From Cyclobacteriaceae bacterium (GTDB taxonomy: Bacteria; Bacteroidota; Bacteroidia; Cytophagales; Cyclobacteriaceae): 64,000 nt of DNA. The stretch's first letter is position 1; each line of letters opens with the position of its first letter. Under the pieces are notes generated by a model. The model did no database searches, had not been told where the DNA came from, and saw only the letters and a program-made list of their open reading frames with translations. The stretch lies in NCBI GenBank assembly GCA_022841475.1, contig JALHRJ010000009.1, positions 45,462 to 109,461 of the forward strand. Reading direction: 5' to 3'. This document shows, piece after piece, positions 56,904-64,000 of this stretch. A program made the position numbers and the translations under genes.

Positions 56904-57947
56904 TTAATTGTTTGACTTCACCTTTATCTGTACCGGTAGTCCTGTATTTTTTTCTGCTGCGGCAGGAGCGGTTAACCCATAAATGGTAGGTATGGGTGGA
57001 ATTCCCGAGAGTATGTAAGGTTCGTCACCGCCATACATACCCATGTCAGTTCCATCAAACCCGGTGCCCAATGCTGGTGAACCTGTTTTTAGTTTCCATT
57101 GACCATCGGTGGTACCCGTGCCAATAAAAATTGTAGTGGGTAGTACATTATTGATATTGCCATTATCTGTGGGTAAGCCATTGGTATGGTGGATATTATT
57201 TCGGATAACTGAGGTGGTGGCTGATAATACACCACCAGCATAGAATATGTTATTTTGAACCAACGCATTTGTAACATTAAAATGACTATTAGATGTATTA
57301 TTTGATACTTCTAAACCAGACCCACTTGAACGTACATTTTCAAACCCCCCTCCATTATTAAACAGATAATTATTAATAATCCTGATGGTACTAAATCCGG
57401 GATTAATGCCAATACATTGTCCATAAGAACCGCCAACCACAGTAGCGGTAAAATAATTTTGTCCAATAATAATATTGGATGCCGCAACCGTTACAAGGGG
57501 CTTAGGACAACCCCCTGCAATGGGAGCAGACATTCTGTTCCTTCTGAGTAGAATATTATTGACTGAAAGAGTTATTGAACCAAATATGGTTAATCCACTT
57601 ACAACGGATCCTTCAGATCCACCAGCAAAGATGATCGCATCCGAGCCACATAAACCTGTTTCGAGAAGTAGGAAAGCGGATAGTAAGGAAACCTGAGTAT
57701 CCGGATTATTTAAAAAATAACCAGGCCCGAGTATTACCAGACGCTTCATGATTGTGACAGTGGTTGTGATATAACTCACTCCCGACCCAATCAGGTAAAG
57801 GCTATCCCCAACCGAAGCCCCATCATGCGCTGCCTGCAAATTGGTAAAATCTTTCGAGGCACTACCCGGGTTGCTGTCCACAATCCAGATTTTGGCCTGT
57901 AGGGTTAGGGGCAGTACCAACAAGGCAATCAGATAATAATGTTTCAT
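56904..57947 (-). CDS. Secreted right-handed beta-helix protein, solo copy
   Basis: The start is the ATG at 57947 ('MKHYYLIALLVLPLTLQA'), which gives a proper signal peptide; the frame opens to 57998 but adds 17 residues without signal character. The 347-residue protein is a paralogue of that at 23678: 'KIWIVDSNPGSASKDFTNLQ', 'AHDGASVGDSLYLIGSGVSY', rungs 'NNILLRRNRMSA' and 'IRIINNYLFNNGG', and the tail 'LSGIPPIPTIYGL' plus 'EKNTGLPVQIKVKSNN'. Unlike the other three it is followed not by an EYFFDTDPG gene but by another beta-helix gene after 127 bp. Paired TACCTG boxes lie 126 bp or more upstream. Function is unknown. Confidence 0.85.
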   Translation of the reverse strand: MKHYYLIALLVLPLTLQAKIWIVDSNPGSASKDFTNLQAAHDGASVGDSLYLIGSGVSYITTTVTIMKRLVILGPGYFLNNPDTQVSLLSAFLLLETGLCGSDAIIFAGGSEGSVVSGLTIFGSITLSVNNILLRRNRMSAPIAGGCPKPLVTVAASNIIIGQNYFTATVVGGSYGQCIGINPGFSTIRIINNYLFNNGGGFENVRSSGSGLEVSNNTSNSHFNVTNALVQNNIFYAGGVLSATTSVIRNNIHHTNGLPTDNGNINNVLPTTIFIGTGTTDGQWKLKTGSPALGTGFDGTDMGMYGGDEPYILSGIPPIPTIYGLTAPAAAEKNTGLPVQIKVKSNN

Positions 57948-58072
57948 TTGGATTTGAGTTAATTTTATCTTGAAAAAAACCTGGTAATACCTGCTCATCT
58001 TGCTACAGATATGAGAGCAAGTGTATTTACTTATCAGATAGGTAAGATCTGTGAATAAAGCCCTTATCTCAA

Positions 58073-58088
58073 TACCTGTTTTCGAGTA
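58073..58088. promoter_or_regulatory. TACCTGTTTTCGAGTA degenerate operator-like box
   Basis: The left half TACCTG is intact and the right half (CGAGTA) is degenerate. It is exactly 34 bp from the better palindrome at 58107, the same spacing and order (distal perfect, proximal degenerate) as the pair at 24878/24912. Confidence 0.5.
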
Positions 58089-58106
58089 ATTATTCGATCA
58101 AAAAAA

Positions 58107-58122
58107 TACCTGAAAGCAGGTA
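58107..58122. promoter_or_regulatory. TACCTGAAAGCAGGTA operator-like palindrome
   Basis: Perfect 6-bp arms TACCTG/CAGGTA surround 4 nt. It lies 160 bp upstream of the solo beta-helix gene and matches the palindrome at 24912-24927 in arms and spacing. Confidence 0.6.
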
Positions 58123-58201
58123 CTTAAGAAAGTCATTGATCGTGTAACTGAAACCCAATGAATTATTTTAACTTGACGGTTATGATTGTTGATTTAATCC
58201 G

Positions 58202-58423
58202 AAAATTGCCATTAGGAATGACAATTTTGCCCGAAGGGTGACGAATGAGGACATAGAAGTCAGCATTGTCAGGATTAACCTCATGACACTTGCGGTCGGA
58301 GTCAGACATTTATCGTCTGACCTGACATTGAAAATAAAAGAAATATTTACATTAAAAGGAAAACTATACGCCTTTCATTTTCAATCATCAGCACAACGTG
58401 CAAAAAAGTCTAATGACTTTTTT
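58202..58423 (+). ncRNA. Candidate structured RNA upstream of ftsK
   Basis: Several inverted repeats are packed into about 220 bp without a gene. They are: AAAATTGCCATT (58202-58213) with AATGACAATTTT (58217-58228); ATGAGG (58245-58250) with CCTCAT (58279-58284); TGTCAGG (58267-58273) with CCTGACA (58321-58327); and GTCAGAC (58301-58307) with GTCTGAC (58315-58321). The stretch ends in a strong terminator-like hairpin. No known RNA family is recognised (not RNase P, tmRNA or SRP RNA), and a degenerate mobile element is the alternative. Confidence 0.35.
58402..58423 (+). terminator. Perfect 9-bp hairpin with A- and T-tracts
   Basis: AAAAAAGTC and GACTTTTTT form perfect arms around TAAT, the form of a bidirectional intrinsic terminator. 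It lies about 120 bp before ftsK and is not next to the end of any recognised gene, which suggests an unrecognised transcript on the plus strand. Confidence 0.55.
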
Positions 58424-58516
58424 GGGTTAATGGTTTAAGTAGAGTTAAGTCATGAGTATGGTTGCTTGCAGCCCTGCTCTCGATCTACTGGAATTTACGT
58501 TTCCAGTCATTTTTCT

Positions 58517-58524
58517 TAGCTTTG
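58517..58524 (+). promoter_or_regulatory. -7 box of ftsK
   Basis: TAGCTTTG matches TAnnTTTG exactly and ends 16 nt before the ATG, implying a very short leader. No clear -33 TTG is seen at the expected spacing. Confidence 0.5.
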
Positions 58525-58540
58525 AGTACTTTTTAAACTG

Positions 58541-60991
58541 ATGGCTGAGAATACCTATAAATCCAACACCTTTAAAAAACCCGAAAAGGAAAAGAAAGTA
58601 AAGTCCCCCAAGTCCAAATCCAGATTCGGTTTTGATTTTTTCTCGGACCCACGCTTTACCCTCGCCTTTGGTTTTTTTCTTCTGATCACTGCGCTGTATT
58701 TATTCACTGCTTTCCTTTCCCACATTTTCACAGGCAAGGCTGACCAAAGTGTGGTGCAGGCGTTCTGGGCAACCAACTCAATTGAATCGGGCCGTGAGGC
58801 TGATAATTGGCTGGGTCTTTATGGAGCAATCACCTCACATTTTTTAATCTGGAAATGGCTGGGCATCTCTGCCTTTGCGATTCCACCACTCCTTTTTCTT
58901 GTAGGCTTTAAGTTTGTATTCAAGCGCGAATTGGTTTCAATATTTTCGGCCTTCATTCTTTCTGTGTTTGCCGGGCTTTGGTTAAGCTTGCTGCTGGGAT
59001 ATATCACCCACAACATGGCTGGTGTCACTGAGATAGGTTTTATCAGTGGTGGCTTAGGCTTTGAACTTGCAAAAATTTCAGATAGCTTATTTGGATGGGG
59101 TACCTTTTTGATTCTTGTACTCTCACTTTTTATTTTCATTATCTACTATTTCAATGTCACGGCCATCAATGCTTTTCAGGTGCGCGATCCTAAACCCATG
59201 GGTAACGATGCACTATCGCCTAACGATGATCTTTTCATCAAACCAACTTATACGGATGATCTTGACAACTGGCCGGTAAAAGAAGTGACACCCGAGCCCA
59301 TCAAGTTTGTTCCGCCTGTTGAAGAAATAGCGATTGTTAATCAGGTAAAACTTGATGTTGAACCCATCAAGCCAGTTAAACAGGAAAAAACGACTGAACC
59401 GATCTTTACCGTTGAGGAACCCAAAACGGATACCGAGGTAATGGCTGAACAGTTGGTGGAGGCTCAGGGTTTCTATGATCCTACACTGGATTTAAGCAGT
59501 TATAAATTTCCAACCCTGGAATTGCTGAACGAATACGAGGCGAGCAAAGTGCAGGTAACGCAGGAAGAACTGAATCAAAATAAAGATCGCATTTTAAGTA
59601 CGCTCACCAATTTTAAAATTGGTATCCAAAGTATCAAGGCAACCATTGGCCCAACCGTTACGCTTTATGAAATCGTACCCGAGGCGGGTATTAAAATCTC
59701 CCGAATCAAAAATCTGGAAGATGATATTGCGTTGAGTTTGGCCGCGTTGGGGATTCGAATTATTGCGCCTATTCCCGGCAAGGGCACTATCGGTATTGAG
59801 GTGCCGAACAAGAATCGTGAGATGGTGGGCATTCGGTCGGTGTTGAGCACAGAACGTTTTCAAAAGACGGACAAAGAACTTCCGATAGCCATTGGTAAAA
59901 CCATCTCCAACGAATTGATGGTGATTGATCTTACCAAGATGCCACACTTGCTCGTGGCAGGTGCAACGGGCCAAGGAAAGTCAGTAGGCCTTAATGTTAT
60001 TTTAACTTCTCTATTATATAAGAAACATCCCAGCCAGCTAAAGTTTGTGTTGGTTGATCCTAAGAAGGTTGAGATGTCACTCTTTAGTAAAATTGAGCGG
60101 CATTATTTAGCTAAACTTCCTAACAGCGAGGAGGCCATCATTACCGATACCAAAAAAGTTGTTTACACGCTCAATTCACTTTGTATCGAAATGGAAAACC
60201 GGTACGAAATCATGAAAGATGCTGGAGCGAAAAATATTAAGGAGTATAATGCCAAGTTTGTTTCGCGTAAGTTAAATCCCAAAGAAGGTCATCGATTTTT
60301 GCCTTACATCGTATTGGTGATAGACGAGTTGGCTGACTTGATGATGACGGCTGGCAAAGAAGTGGAAACGCCTATTGCCCGCCTTGCCCAATTGGCCCGC
60401 GCTATCGGCATTCATTTGGTTGTGGCCACGCAACGCCCTTCCGTTAATGTAATCACAGGCGTAATTAAAGCGAACTTCCCGGCCCGGTTGTCGTTTCGGG
60501 TTACTTCAAAAATTGACTCACGTACAATTCTTGATACCGGTGGTGCAGATCAATTGATTGGTCAGGGTGATATGTTGCTTTCCACAGGCTCTGAGATAGT
60601 ACGCTTACAAAGCCCGTTTGTTGACACACCCGAAATTGACAGAATTTGTGATTTTATAGGATCCCAGCGAGGTTATGATTCAGCTTATATGCTTCCTGAA
60701 TTCGAAGGAGAAGATGATGGTGGCGCATCTGCAGTTGACTTGTCGGATAGAGATGCACTTTTCGAAGAAGCTGCCCGCTTGATTGTTCAACATCAGCAAG
60801 GAAGTACTTCGTTGATCCAACGTAAACTAAAATTAGGATATAATCGGGCCGGACGTTTGATAGATCAGCTGGAAGCCGCTAAAATTGTGGGCCCATTTGA
60901 AGGCTCCAAGGCTCGGGAGGTGTTAATTAAAGACCCGATGAGTTTGGAACAATTATTGAATGAATTGAAGGAAAAACATACTCACTCCTAA
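58541..60991 (+). CDS. ftsK: DNA translocase FtsK/SpoIIIE
   Basis: This 816-residue protein has four N-terminal transmembrane helices (about 30-55, 93-120, 128-155, 183-207), an acidic/proline linker, and the RecA-like motor with Walker A 'VAGATGQGKSVGLN' and Walker B 'YIVLVIDELADLMM'. The C-terminal winged-helix gamma domain ('STSLIQRKLKLGYNRAGRLI') follows; it reads KOPS-like polarity sites. It pumps chromosomal DNA at the septum and activates XerCD at dif, and a Xer recombinase is encoded at 1506. The linker is short, as is normal for Bacteroidota. It is followed 7 nt later by the lolA-like gene. Confidence 0.97.
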   Translation: MAENTYKSNTFKKPEKEKKVKSPKSKSRFGFDFFSDPRFTLAFGFFLLITALYLFTAFLSHIFTGKADQSVVQAFWATNSIESGREADNWLGLYGAITSHFLIWKWLGISAFAIPPLLFLVGFKFVFKRELVSIFSAFILSVFAGLWLSLLLGYITHNMAGVTEIGFISGGLGFELAKISDSLFGWGTFLILVLSLFIFIIYYFNVTAINAFQVRDPKPMGNDALSPNDDLFIKPTYTDDLDNWPVKEVTPEPIKFVPPVEEIAIVNQVKLDVEPIKPVKQEKTTEPIFTVEEPKTDTEVMAEQLVEAQGFYDPTLDLSSYKFPTLELLNEYEASKVQVTQEELNQNKDRILSTLTNFKIGIQSIKATIGPTVTLYEIVPEAGIKISRIKNLEDDIALSLAALGIRIIAPIPGKGTIGIEVPNKNREMVGIRSVLSTERFQKTDKELPIAIGKTISNELMVIDLTKMPHLLVAGATGQGKSVGLNVILTSLLYKKHPSQLKFVLVDPKKVEMSLFSKIERHYLAKLPNSEEAIITDTKKVVYTLNSLCIEMENRYEIMKDAGAKNIKEYNAKFVSRKLNPKEGHRFLPYIVLVIDELADLMMTAGKEVETPIARLAQLARAIGIHLVVATQRPSVNVITGVIKANFPARLSFRVTSKIDSRTILDTGGADQLIGQGDMLLSTGSEIVRLQSPFVDTPEIDRICDFIGSQRGYDSAYMLPEFEGEDDGGASAVDLSDRDALFEEAARLIVQHQQGSTSLIQRKLKLGYNRAGRLIDQLEAAKIVGPFEGSKAREVLIKDPMSLEQLLNELKEKHTHS

Positions 60992-60998
60992 TCTATAT

Positions 60999-61640
60999 AT
61001 GAAAAAGCTCCTTTTTGCGATCCTTTTAACGTTTGCCGGTACCATTTCCTATGCACAGTACGACCCCAAGGCGCTCGAAATCCTGGAGGCCATGAGTAAA
61101 AAATATAAGTCAATAACAGCTTTTGAAGCCAATCTCACGTCAGGAATGACCAACGATTCGGAGGGGATAAAGGAAGAATTTAAAGGAAAAATTACTGTGA
61201 AGGGAGATATGTTTCGCCTTTTACTCGATGACCAGGAGATTATCAATAATGGAACTACCGTCTGGACTTATTTGCCTTCTGCAAAGGAGGTGAATGTAGA
61301 CAACTTCGATCCGGGTTCGGATGAAGTGAATCCCACAAAAATATTTGACATGTATAAGAAGGGATTTAAGTATCTCTACCTGGCCGATAAAACAGAAGGC
61401 GGTGTGGTGTGCGAAGAGGTAGATTTAGTGCCTGAAAAAAAGGATGCCCAATATTTCAAGATCAAAATGATGATTGTGAAGAAGGATAAAAGCATTCAAA
61501 GTTGGACCATGTTTGACAAATCAGGAAACCGGTATAAATACACCATTACCAAGTTTGTACCCAATGTAAAAGTTGATGATGACTTCTTTACGTTCGATCC
61601 CAAGAAGTATCCGGGCATTGAAGTAATCGACTTGCGCTAA
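60999..61640 (+). CDS. lolA: LolA-like outer-membrane lipoprotein carrier protein
   Basis: This 213-residue protein has a signal peptide ('MKKLLFAILLTFAGTISYAQ') and the LolA-fold pattern of antiparallel strands: 'AFEANLTSGMTN', 'KGKITVKGDMFRLLLDDQEI', 'NGTTVWTYLPSAKEV' and 'FTFDPKKYPGIEVIDLR'. LolA shuttles lipoproteins across the periplasm from LolCDE to the outer membrane. In Bacteroidota these LolA-like proteins commonly follow ftsK, as here with a 7-nt gap, suggesting coexpression. Strict function as LolA is inferred from family and context. Confidence 0.9.
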   Translation: MKKLLFAILLTFAGTISYAQYDPKALEILEAMSKKYKSITAFEANLTSGMTNDSEGIKEEFKGKITVKGDMFRLLLDDQEIINNGTTVWTYLPSAKEVNVDNFDPGSDEVNPTKIFDMYKKGFKYLYLADKTEGGVVCEEVDLVPEKKDAQYFKIKMMIVKKDKSIQSWTMFDKSGNRYKYTITKFVPNVKVDDDFFTFDPKKYPGIEVIDLR

Positions 61641-61652
61641 ATCGCCAACTTC

Positions 61653-62006
61653 TTATTGCTTTTTTCGTATTCGTATAACTTTTGGCTGAATTACAGTAAA
61701 AGCATCTGAAAATTCAGATTGATGCTTTTGAATAATGGTTCCAACCATTTCAGCTCGTTGCACAGTTGAATAACCCTCCAGTCTTATCAGAATAATTCCC
61801 GCATGTGGTTGGTTAAGTCTATAAACAAGCTCGCCAAAATCTTTATCACGTGTAATCAAAATTCGACTTTCCCTATTTGCCAGATGCAGGAGTTCATCAT
61901 CGGTAATTGATCGAATTCCTTCAATTACATAATAAACATCGAAATTAAATTTTCTTAGAGTTTCTACGATTGAGCGATCAACGCCCTCATCGGCAAGAAA
62001 CTTCAT
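61653..62006 (-). CDS. DUF5615 PIN-like protein, putative toxin
   Basis: This 117-residue protein matches the DUF5615 (PIN-like) family: 'MKFLADEGVDRSIVETLRKF' with an acidic pair, 'SITDDELLHLANRESRILIT' and 'RDKDFGELV' with further Asp residues expected to bind metal. PIN-like proteins are usually RNases, and DUF5615 proteins are typically paired with DUF433 antitoxins. Its ATG overlaps the stop of the DUF433 gene by 4 bp, confirming coupling. The gene lies convergent to lolA. Toxicity is inferred. Confidence 0.88.
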   Translation of the reverse strand: MKFLADEGVDRSIVETLRKFNFDVYYVIEGIRSITDDELLHLANRESRILITRDKDFGELVYRLNQPHAGIILIRLEGYSTVQRAEMVGTIIQKHQSEFSDAFTVIQPKVIRIRKKQ

Positions 62007-62233
62007 ACCGCTATTGGATAAATTTTTTCTCCTTTTAGCGAGTCGGCAGCGAAAGCAAGTGCGTCATTGACAGCTTCTCTCGTTAGTCGAGGCCAGGCTG
62101 CTAATAGATTTTCTAAAGTTTCGCCTGCTCCCAATGATTCTAAAATAAGTTCAACTGTAATTCTAGTTCCTTTAATAACAGGTTTTCCCATCATCACTTT
62201 TGGATTAACCTCGATATAGGGGTGATCATTCAT
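62003..62233 (-). CDS. DUF433 protein, putative antitoxin
   Basis: This 76-residue protein begins at the ATG at 62233 ('MNDHPYIEVNPKVMMGKPVI'), where a purine-rich AGGGAG lies about 9 nt upstream; the frame extends to 62263 without support. 'GKPVIKGTRITVELILESL' and 'ETLENLLAAWPRLTREAVND' are the DUF433 helix-turn-helix signature (VapB45-like antitoxins). It should bind the DUF5615 partner and repress the operon. The pair sits between lolA and pyrF on the opposite strand, as a small inserted module. Confidence 0.88.
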   Translation of the reverse strand: MNDHPYIEVNPKVMMGKPVIKGTRITVELILESLGAGETLENLLAAWPRLTREAVNDALAFAADSLKGEKIYPIAV

Positions 62234-62342
62234 ATAGGTAGCTCCCTTTTTAAGAGAGAACAAAGTTACAAAAAAAGGATTACTTGATAGGGACTGATTT
62301 TAACTATCAAATTATGCCACATAAACTATTATCTTGCGATTT

Positions 62343-63158
62343 ATGAACCGTCAAGAACTATTTGAACAAATAAAAAAAAAGAATTCTTATCTCTGCGTAG
62401 GTCTTGATACCGATATTGAGAAACTTCCGAAACATTTGCTTTCGTTACCAGATCCCATTTTCGAGTTCAATAAGCAAATCATTGATTCAACAAAAGAATT
62501 CGCAGTAGCCTACAAACCCAATATTGCTTTCTACGAGGCATTGGGTCCTGCCGGGTGGGAGAGCTTACGCAAAACGCTTGATTATATACCCAAGGAGTGC
62601 TTTACGATTGCAGATGCAAAGCGTGGAGATATCGGCAACACTTCTGCATTGTATGCACGCACGTATTTTCAGCAGATGAATTTTGATTCCATTACAGTTG
62701 CTCCGTACATGGGTGAGGATTCCGTAAAACCATTTCTCGATTTTCCTGGTAAGTGGGTGATTCTTTTAGTGCATACCTCCAACCCTGGCAGTATTGATTT
62801 TCAACAAATCGAAACCCGCGATGGTCGTTTTGTATATGAGGAAGTAATTTTTGCTTCACAGCGTTGGACATCGGCCGACCGCATGATGTATGTGGTGGGG
62901 GCAACAAAAGCCGATAAAATCGGAACCATTCGGGCCCTCGCCCCCGATCACTTCTTTCTTGTACCCGGGGTGGGCGCGCAAGGGGGTGACCTTGAAGCGG
63001 TATCCAAAGCAGGGATGAACGCTGAGTGCGGTTTACTTGTCAATGCATCGCGATCTATAATTTTCGCTTCTTCAAAAGAAGATTTTGCTGAGGCTGCACG
63101 CAAAGAAGCCATGAAACTGAAAACTGAAATGTCCCAGTTACTGCATCATTATTCCTGA
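62343..63158 (+). CDS. pyrF: Orotidine-5'-phosphate decarboxylase, long (type 2) form
   Basis: This 271-residue enzyme removes CO2 from OMP to give UMP, the last step of de novo pyrimidine synthesis. Motifs seen are 'YLCVGLDTDIEKLP', 'VAYKPNIAFYEALGPAGWES' and 'IADAKRGDIGNTSALYARTY' with the catalytic Asp-Lys-Asp set, and 'LVPGVGAQGGDLEAV' at the phosphate site. The length of about 270 residues fits the type 2 subfamily (PyrF_2) rather than the short E. coli form. The ATG at 62343 is preferred over the TTG at 62334. It is followed 6 nt later by the DUF2851 gene. Confidence 0.96.
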   Translation: MNRQELFEQIKKKNSYLCVGLDTDIEKLPKHLLSLPDPIFEFNKQIIDSTKEFAVAYKPNIAFYEALGPAGWESLRKTLDYIPKECFTIADAKRGDIGNTSALYARTYFQQMNFDSITVAPYMGEDSVKPFLDFPGKWVILLVHTSNPGSIDFQQIETRDGRFVYEEVIFASQRWTSADRMMYVVGATKADKIGTIRALAPDHFFLVPGVGAQGGDLEAVSKAGMNAECGLLVNASRSIIFASSKEDFAEAARKEAMKLKTEMSQLLHHYS

Positions 63159-63164
63159 TGTGTC

Positions 63165-64000
63165 GTGAACGAATCATTCATACATTACCTATGGCAGTTT
63201 CAATACTTCGATAAGAAGGACCTGAAGACTACCGCGGGTGAACGACTCACGATTCTGAAACCCGGTATTTTAAATTCAAATGCTGGCCCTGATTTTTCGG
63301 ATGTAAAAATTAAAGCAGGCGAAATTGATTGGGCAGGGTGCGTGGAAATCCATATTCAATCCTCTGGCTGGTACGAACATAAACACAATCATGATAGAGC
63401 CTATGAGAATGTAGTGTTGCATGTGGTGTGGGAAGAAAACAAACCTGTGTATCGGGAGGATGGTACGCGCATTCCAACCTTGCAACTAAAAGAAAGGGTA
63501 GACCCTGACTTGATTAAATCATATCAGAAGTTAATCAGCAATCGTTCCTCTATTCCATGCGAGAAATCATTCAGTCAGGTTGAAGAAATAGTAAAACACT
63601 CTATGATTGATAAGGCGCTGATGCGCAGACTGGAAGCAAAATCAAAACAAATCAATTCAATCCTTGAGCAGAACACCGGTGACTGGGAGGAAACTACCTA
63701 TCAATTACTGGCATCAAGCTTTGGATTTAAAATTAATAAAGAGCCTTTCGCGCAACTCGCCAAATCGTTGCCTTATAAAGTAATCCAAAAGCATCGCGAT
63801 AAGTTAATTCAGGTGGAGGCTTTGCTTTTTGGTCAGGCTGGTTTTCTGGTTGCCAAATCGAAAGACGAATATCTCACGAGTCTTTTTAATGAATACCAGT
63901 TTCTTGGTAAAAAGTATGACTTGATTGACTTTCAATTGCATCCAACCCAGTGGAAATTTCTTCGCTTGCGACCTGCTAATTTTCCTACCATCCGGATCGC
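63165..64000 (+). CDS. DUF2851 family protein (3' end outside window)
   Basis: The frame begins at a GTG at 63165, directly after the pyrF stop in the same frame, and runs off the right edge after 278 codons. 'NESFIHYLWQFQYFDKKDLK', 'GILNSNAGPDFSDVKIKAGE', 'DWAGCVEIHIQSSGWYEHKH' and 'NVVLHVVWEE' are the DUF2851 hallmarks. The conserved His, Asp and Glu residues suggest a metal-dependent nuclease-like fold, but no activity is established. Proximity to pyrF may be no more than operon position. Confidence 0.88.
   Translation, partial: MNESFIHYLWQFQYFDKKDLKTTAGERLTILKPGILNSNAGPDFSDVKIKAGEIDWAGCVEIHIQSSGWYEHKHNHDRAYENVVLHVVWEENKPVYREDGTRIPTLQLKERVDPDLIKSYQKLISNRSSIPCEKSFSQVEEIVKHSMIDKALMRRLEAKSKQINSILEQNTGDWEETTYQLLASSFGFKINKEPFAQLAKSLPYKVIQKHRDKLIQVEALLFGQAGFLVAKSKDEYLTSLFNEYQFLGKKYDLIDFQLHPTQWKFLRLRPANFPTIRI

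Larger units (their letters stand above)
57948..58540. other. Gene-free stretch between the beta-helix gene and ftsK
   Basis: This stretch of about 590 bp holds the paired TACCTG boxes, a run of inverted repeats ending in a terminator-like hairpin, and the ftsK promoter box, all listed separately. The one ORF of 66 codons has no supporting features. Confidence 0.6.

Noticed and set aside
58238-58438. 66-codon plus-strand ORF before ftsK
   Set aside because: It runs through the terminator-like hairpin and several inverted repeats, and its translation shows no signal peptide, domain or credible ribosome-binding site.

Overview
The window comes from a Bacteroidota genome, most likely an environmental member of the order Cytophagales. 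The support is ten C-terminal 'gliding motility-associated' (CHU_C, type IX secretion type B) domains, a PorP/SprF-family outer-membrane protein, TAnnTTTG-type promoter boxes, a DUF2851 gene and a Bacteroidota-style NhaA. I see no rRNA, tRNA, CRISPR array or insertion sequence.

Layout. Positions 1-7129 hold housekeeping genes: a class V aminotransferase cut by the window edge, aroQ, a XerD-like recombinase, a DUF4136 protein, pyrD, a lipoprotein and an S9 peptidase. Positions 7254-57947 are a large accessory region, nearly all on the minus strand. It is packed with secreted modular giants built from Ig-like, FN3-like, laminin-B-like, SBBP and FG-GAP propeller, IPT and 'EYFFDTDPG' repeats, and almost all end in a type B sorting domain. 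The same region contains sprF-like and nhaA genes, an orphan PAS-LuxR regulator, two serine-hydrolase paralogues lacking the SxxK lysine, an S9 peptidase gene broken by one in-frame stop, a TPR histidine kinase with its response regulator, four beta-helix proteins, and a truncated adhesin remnant left by a segmental duplication. Positions 58541-64000 return to core genes on the plus strand (ftsK, a lolA-like gene, pyrF, DUF2851), with a minus-strand DUF433/DUF5615 toxin-antitoxin-like pair between them.

How the genes may work together. The giants are predicted to cross the outer membrane by the type IX system, with the PorP/SprF protein as a likely client-specific partner, and to stay on the surface as adhesins or be released. 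Two sets of operator-like palindromes tie parts of the locus together. TCACATCATCATGTGA occurs four times, each 34-35 nt before a start codon (sprF-like, both SBBP adhesins, one serine hydrolase). A pair of TACCTG-N4-CAGGTA boxes spaced exactly 34 bp apart lies upstream of two beta-helix genes, and one pair lies between a beta-helix gene and the divergent PAS-LuxR gene. The strongest candidate for an undescribed system is the repeated two-gene cassette (beta-helix protein followed by an EYFFDTDPG-repeat type B protein), present three times with a fourth solo beta-helix gene and apparently under LuxR-type control. Function is inferred from sequence only.
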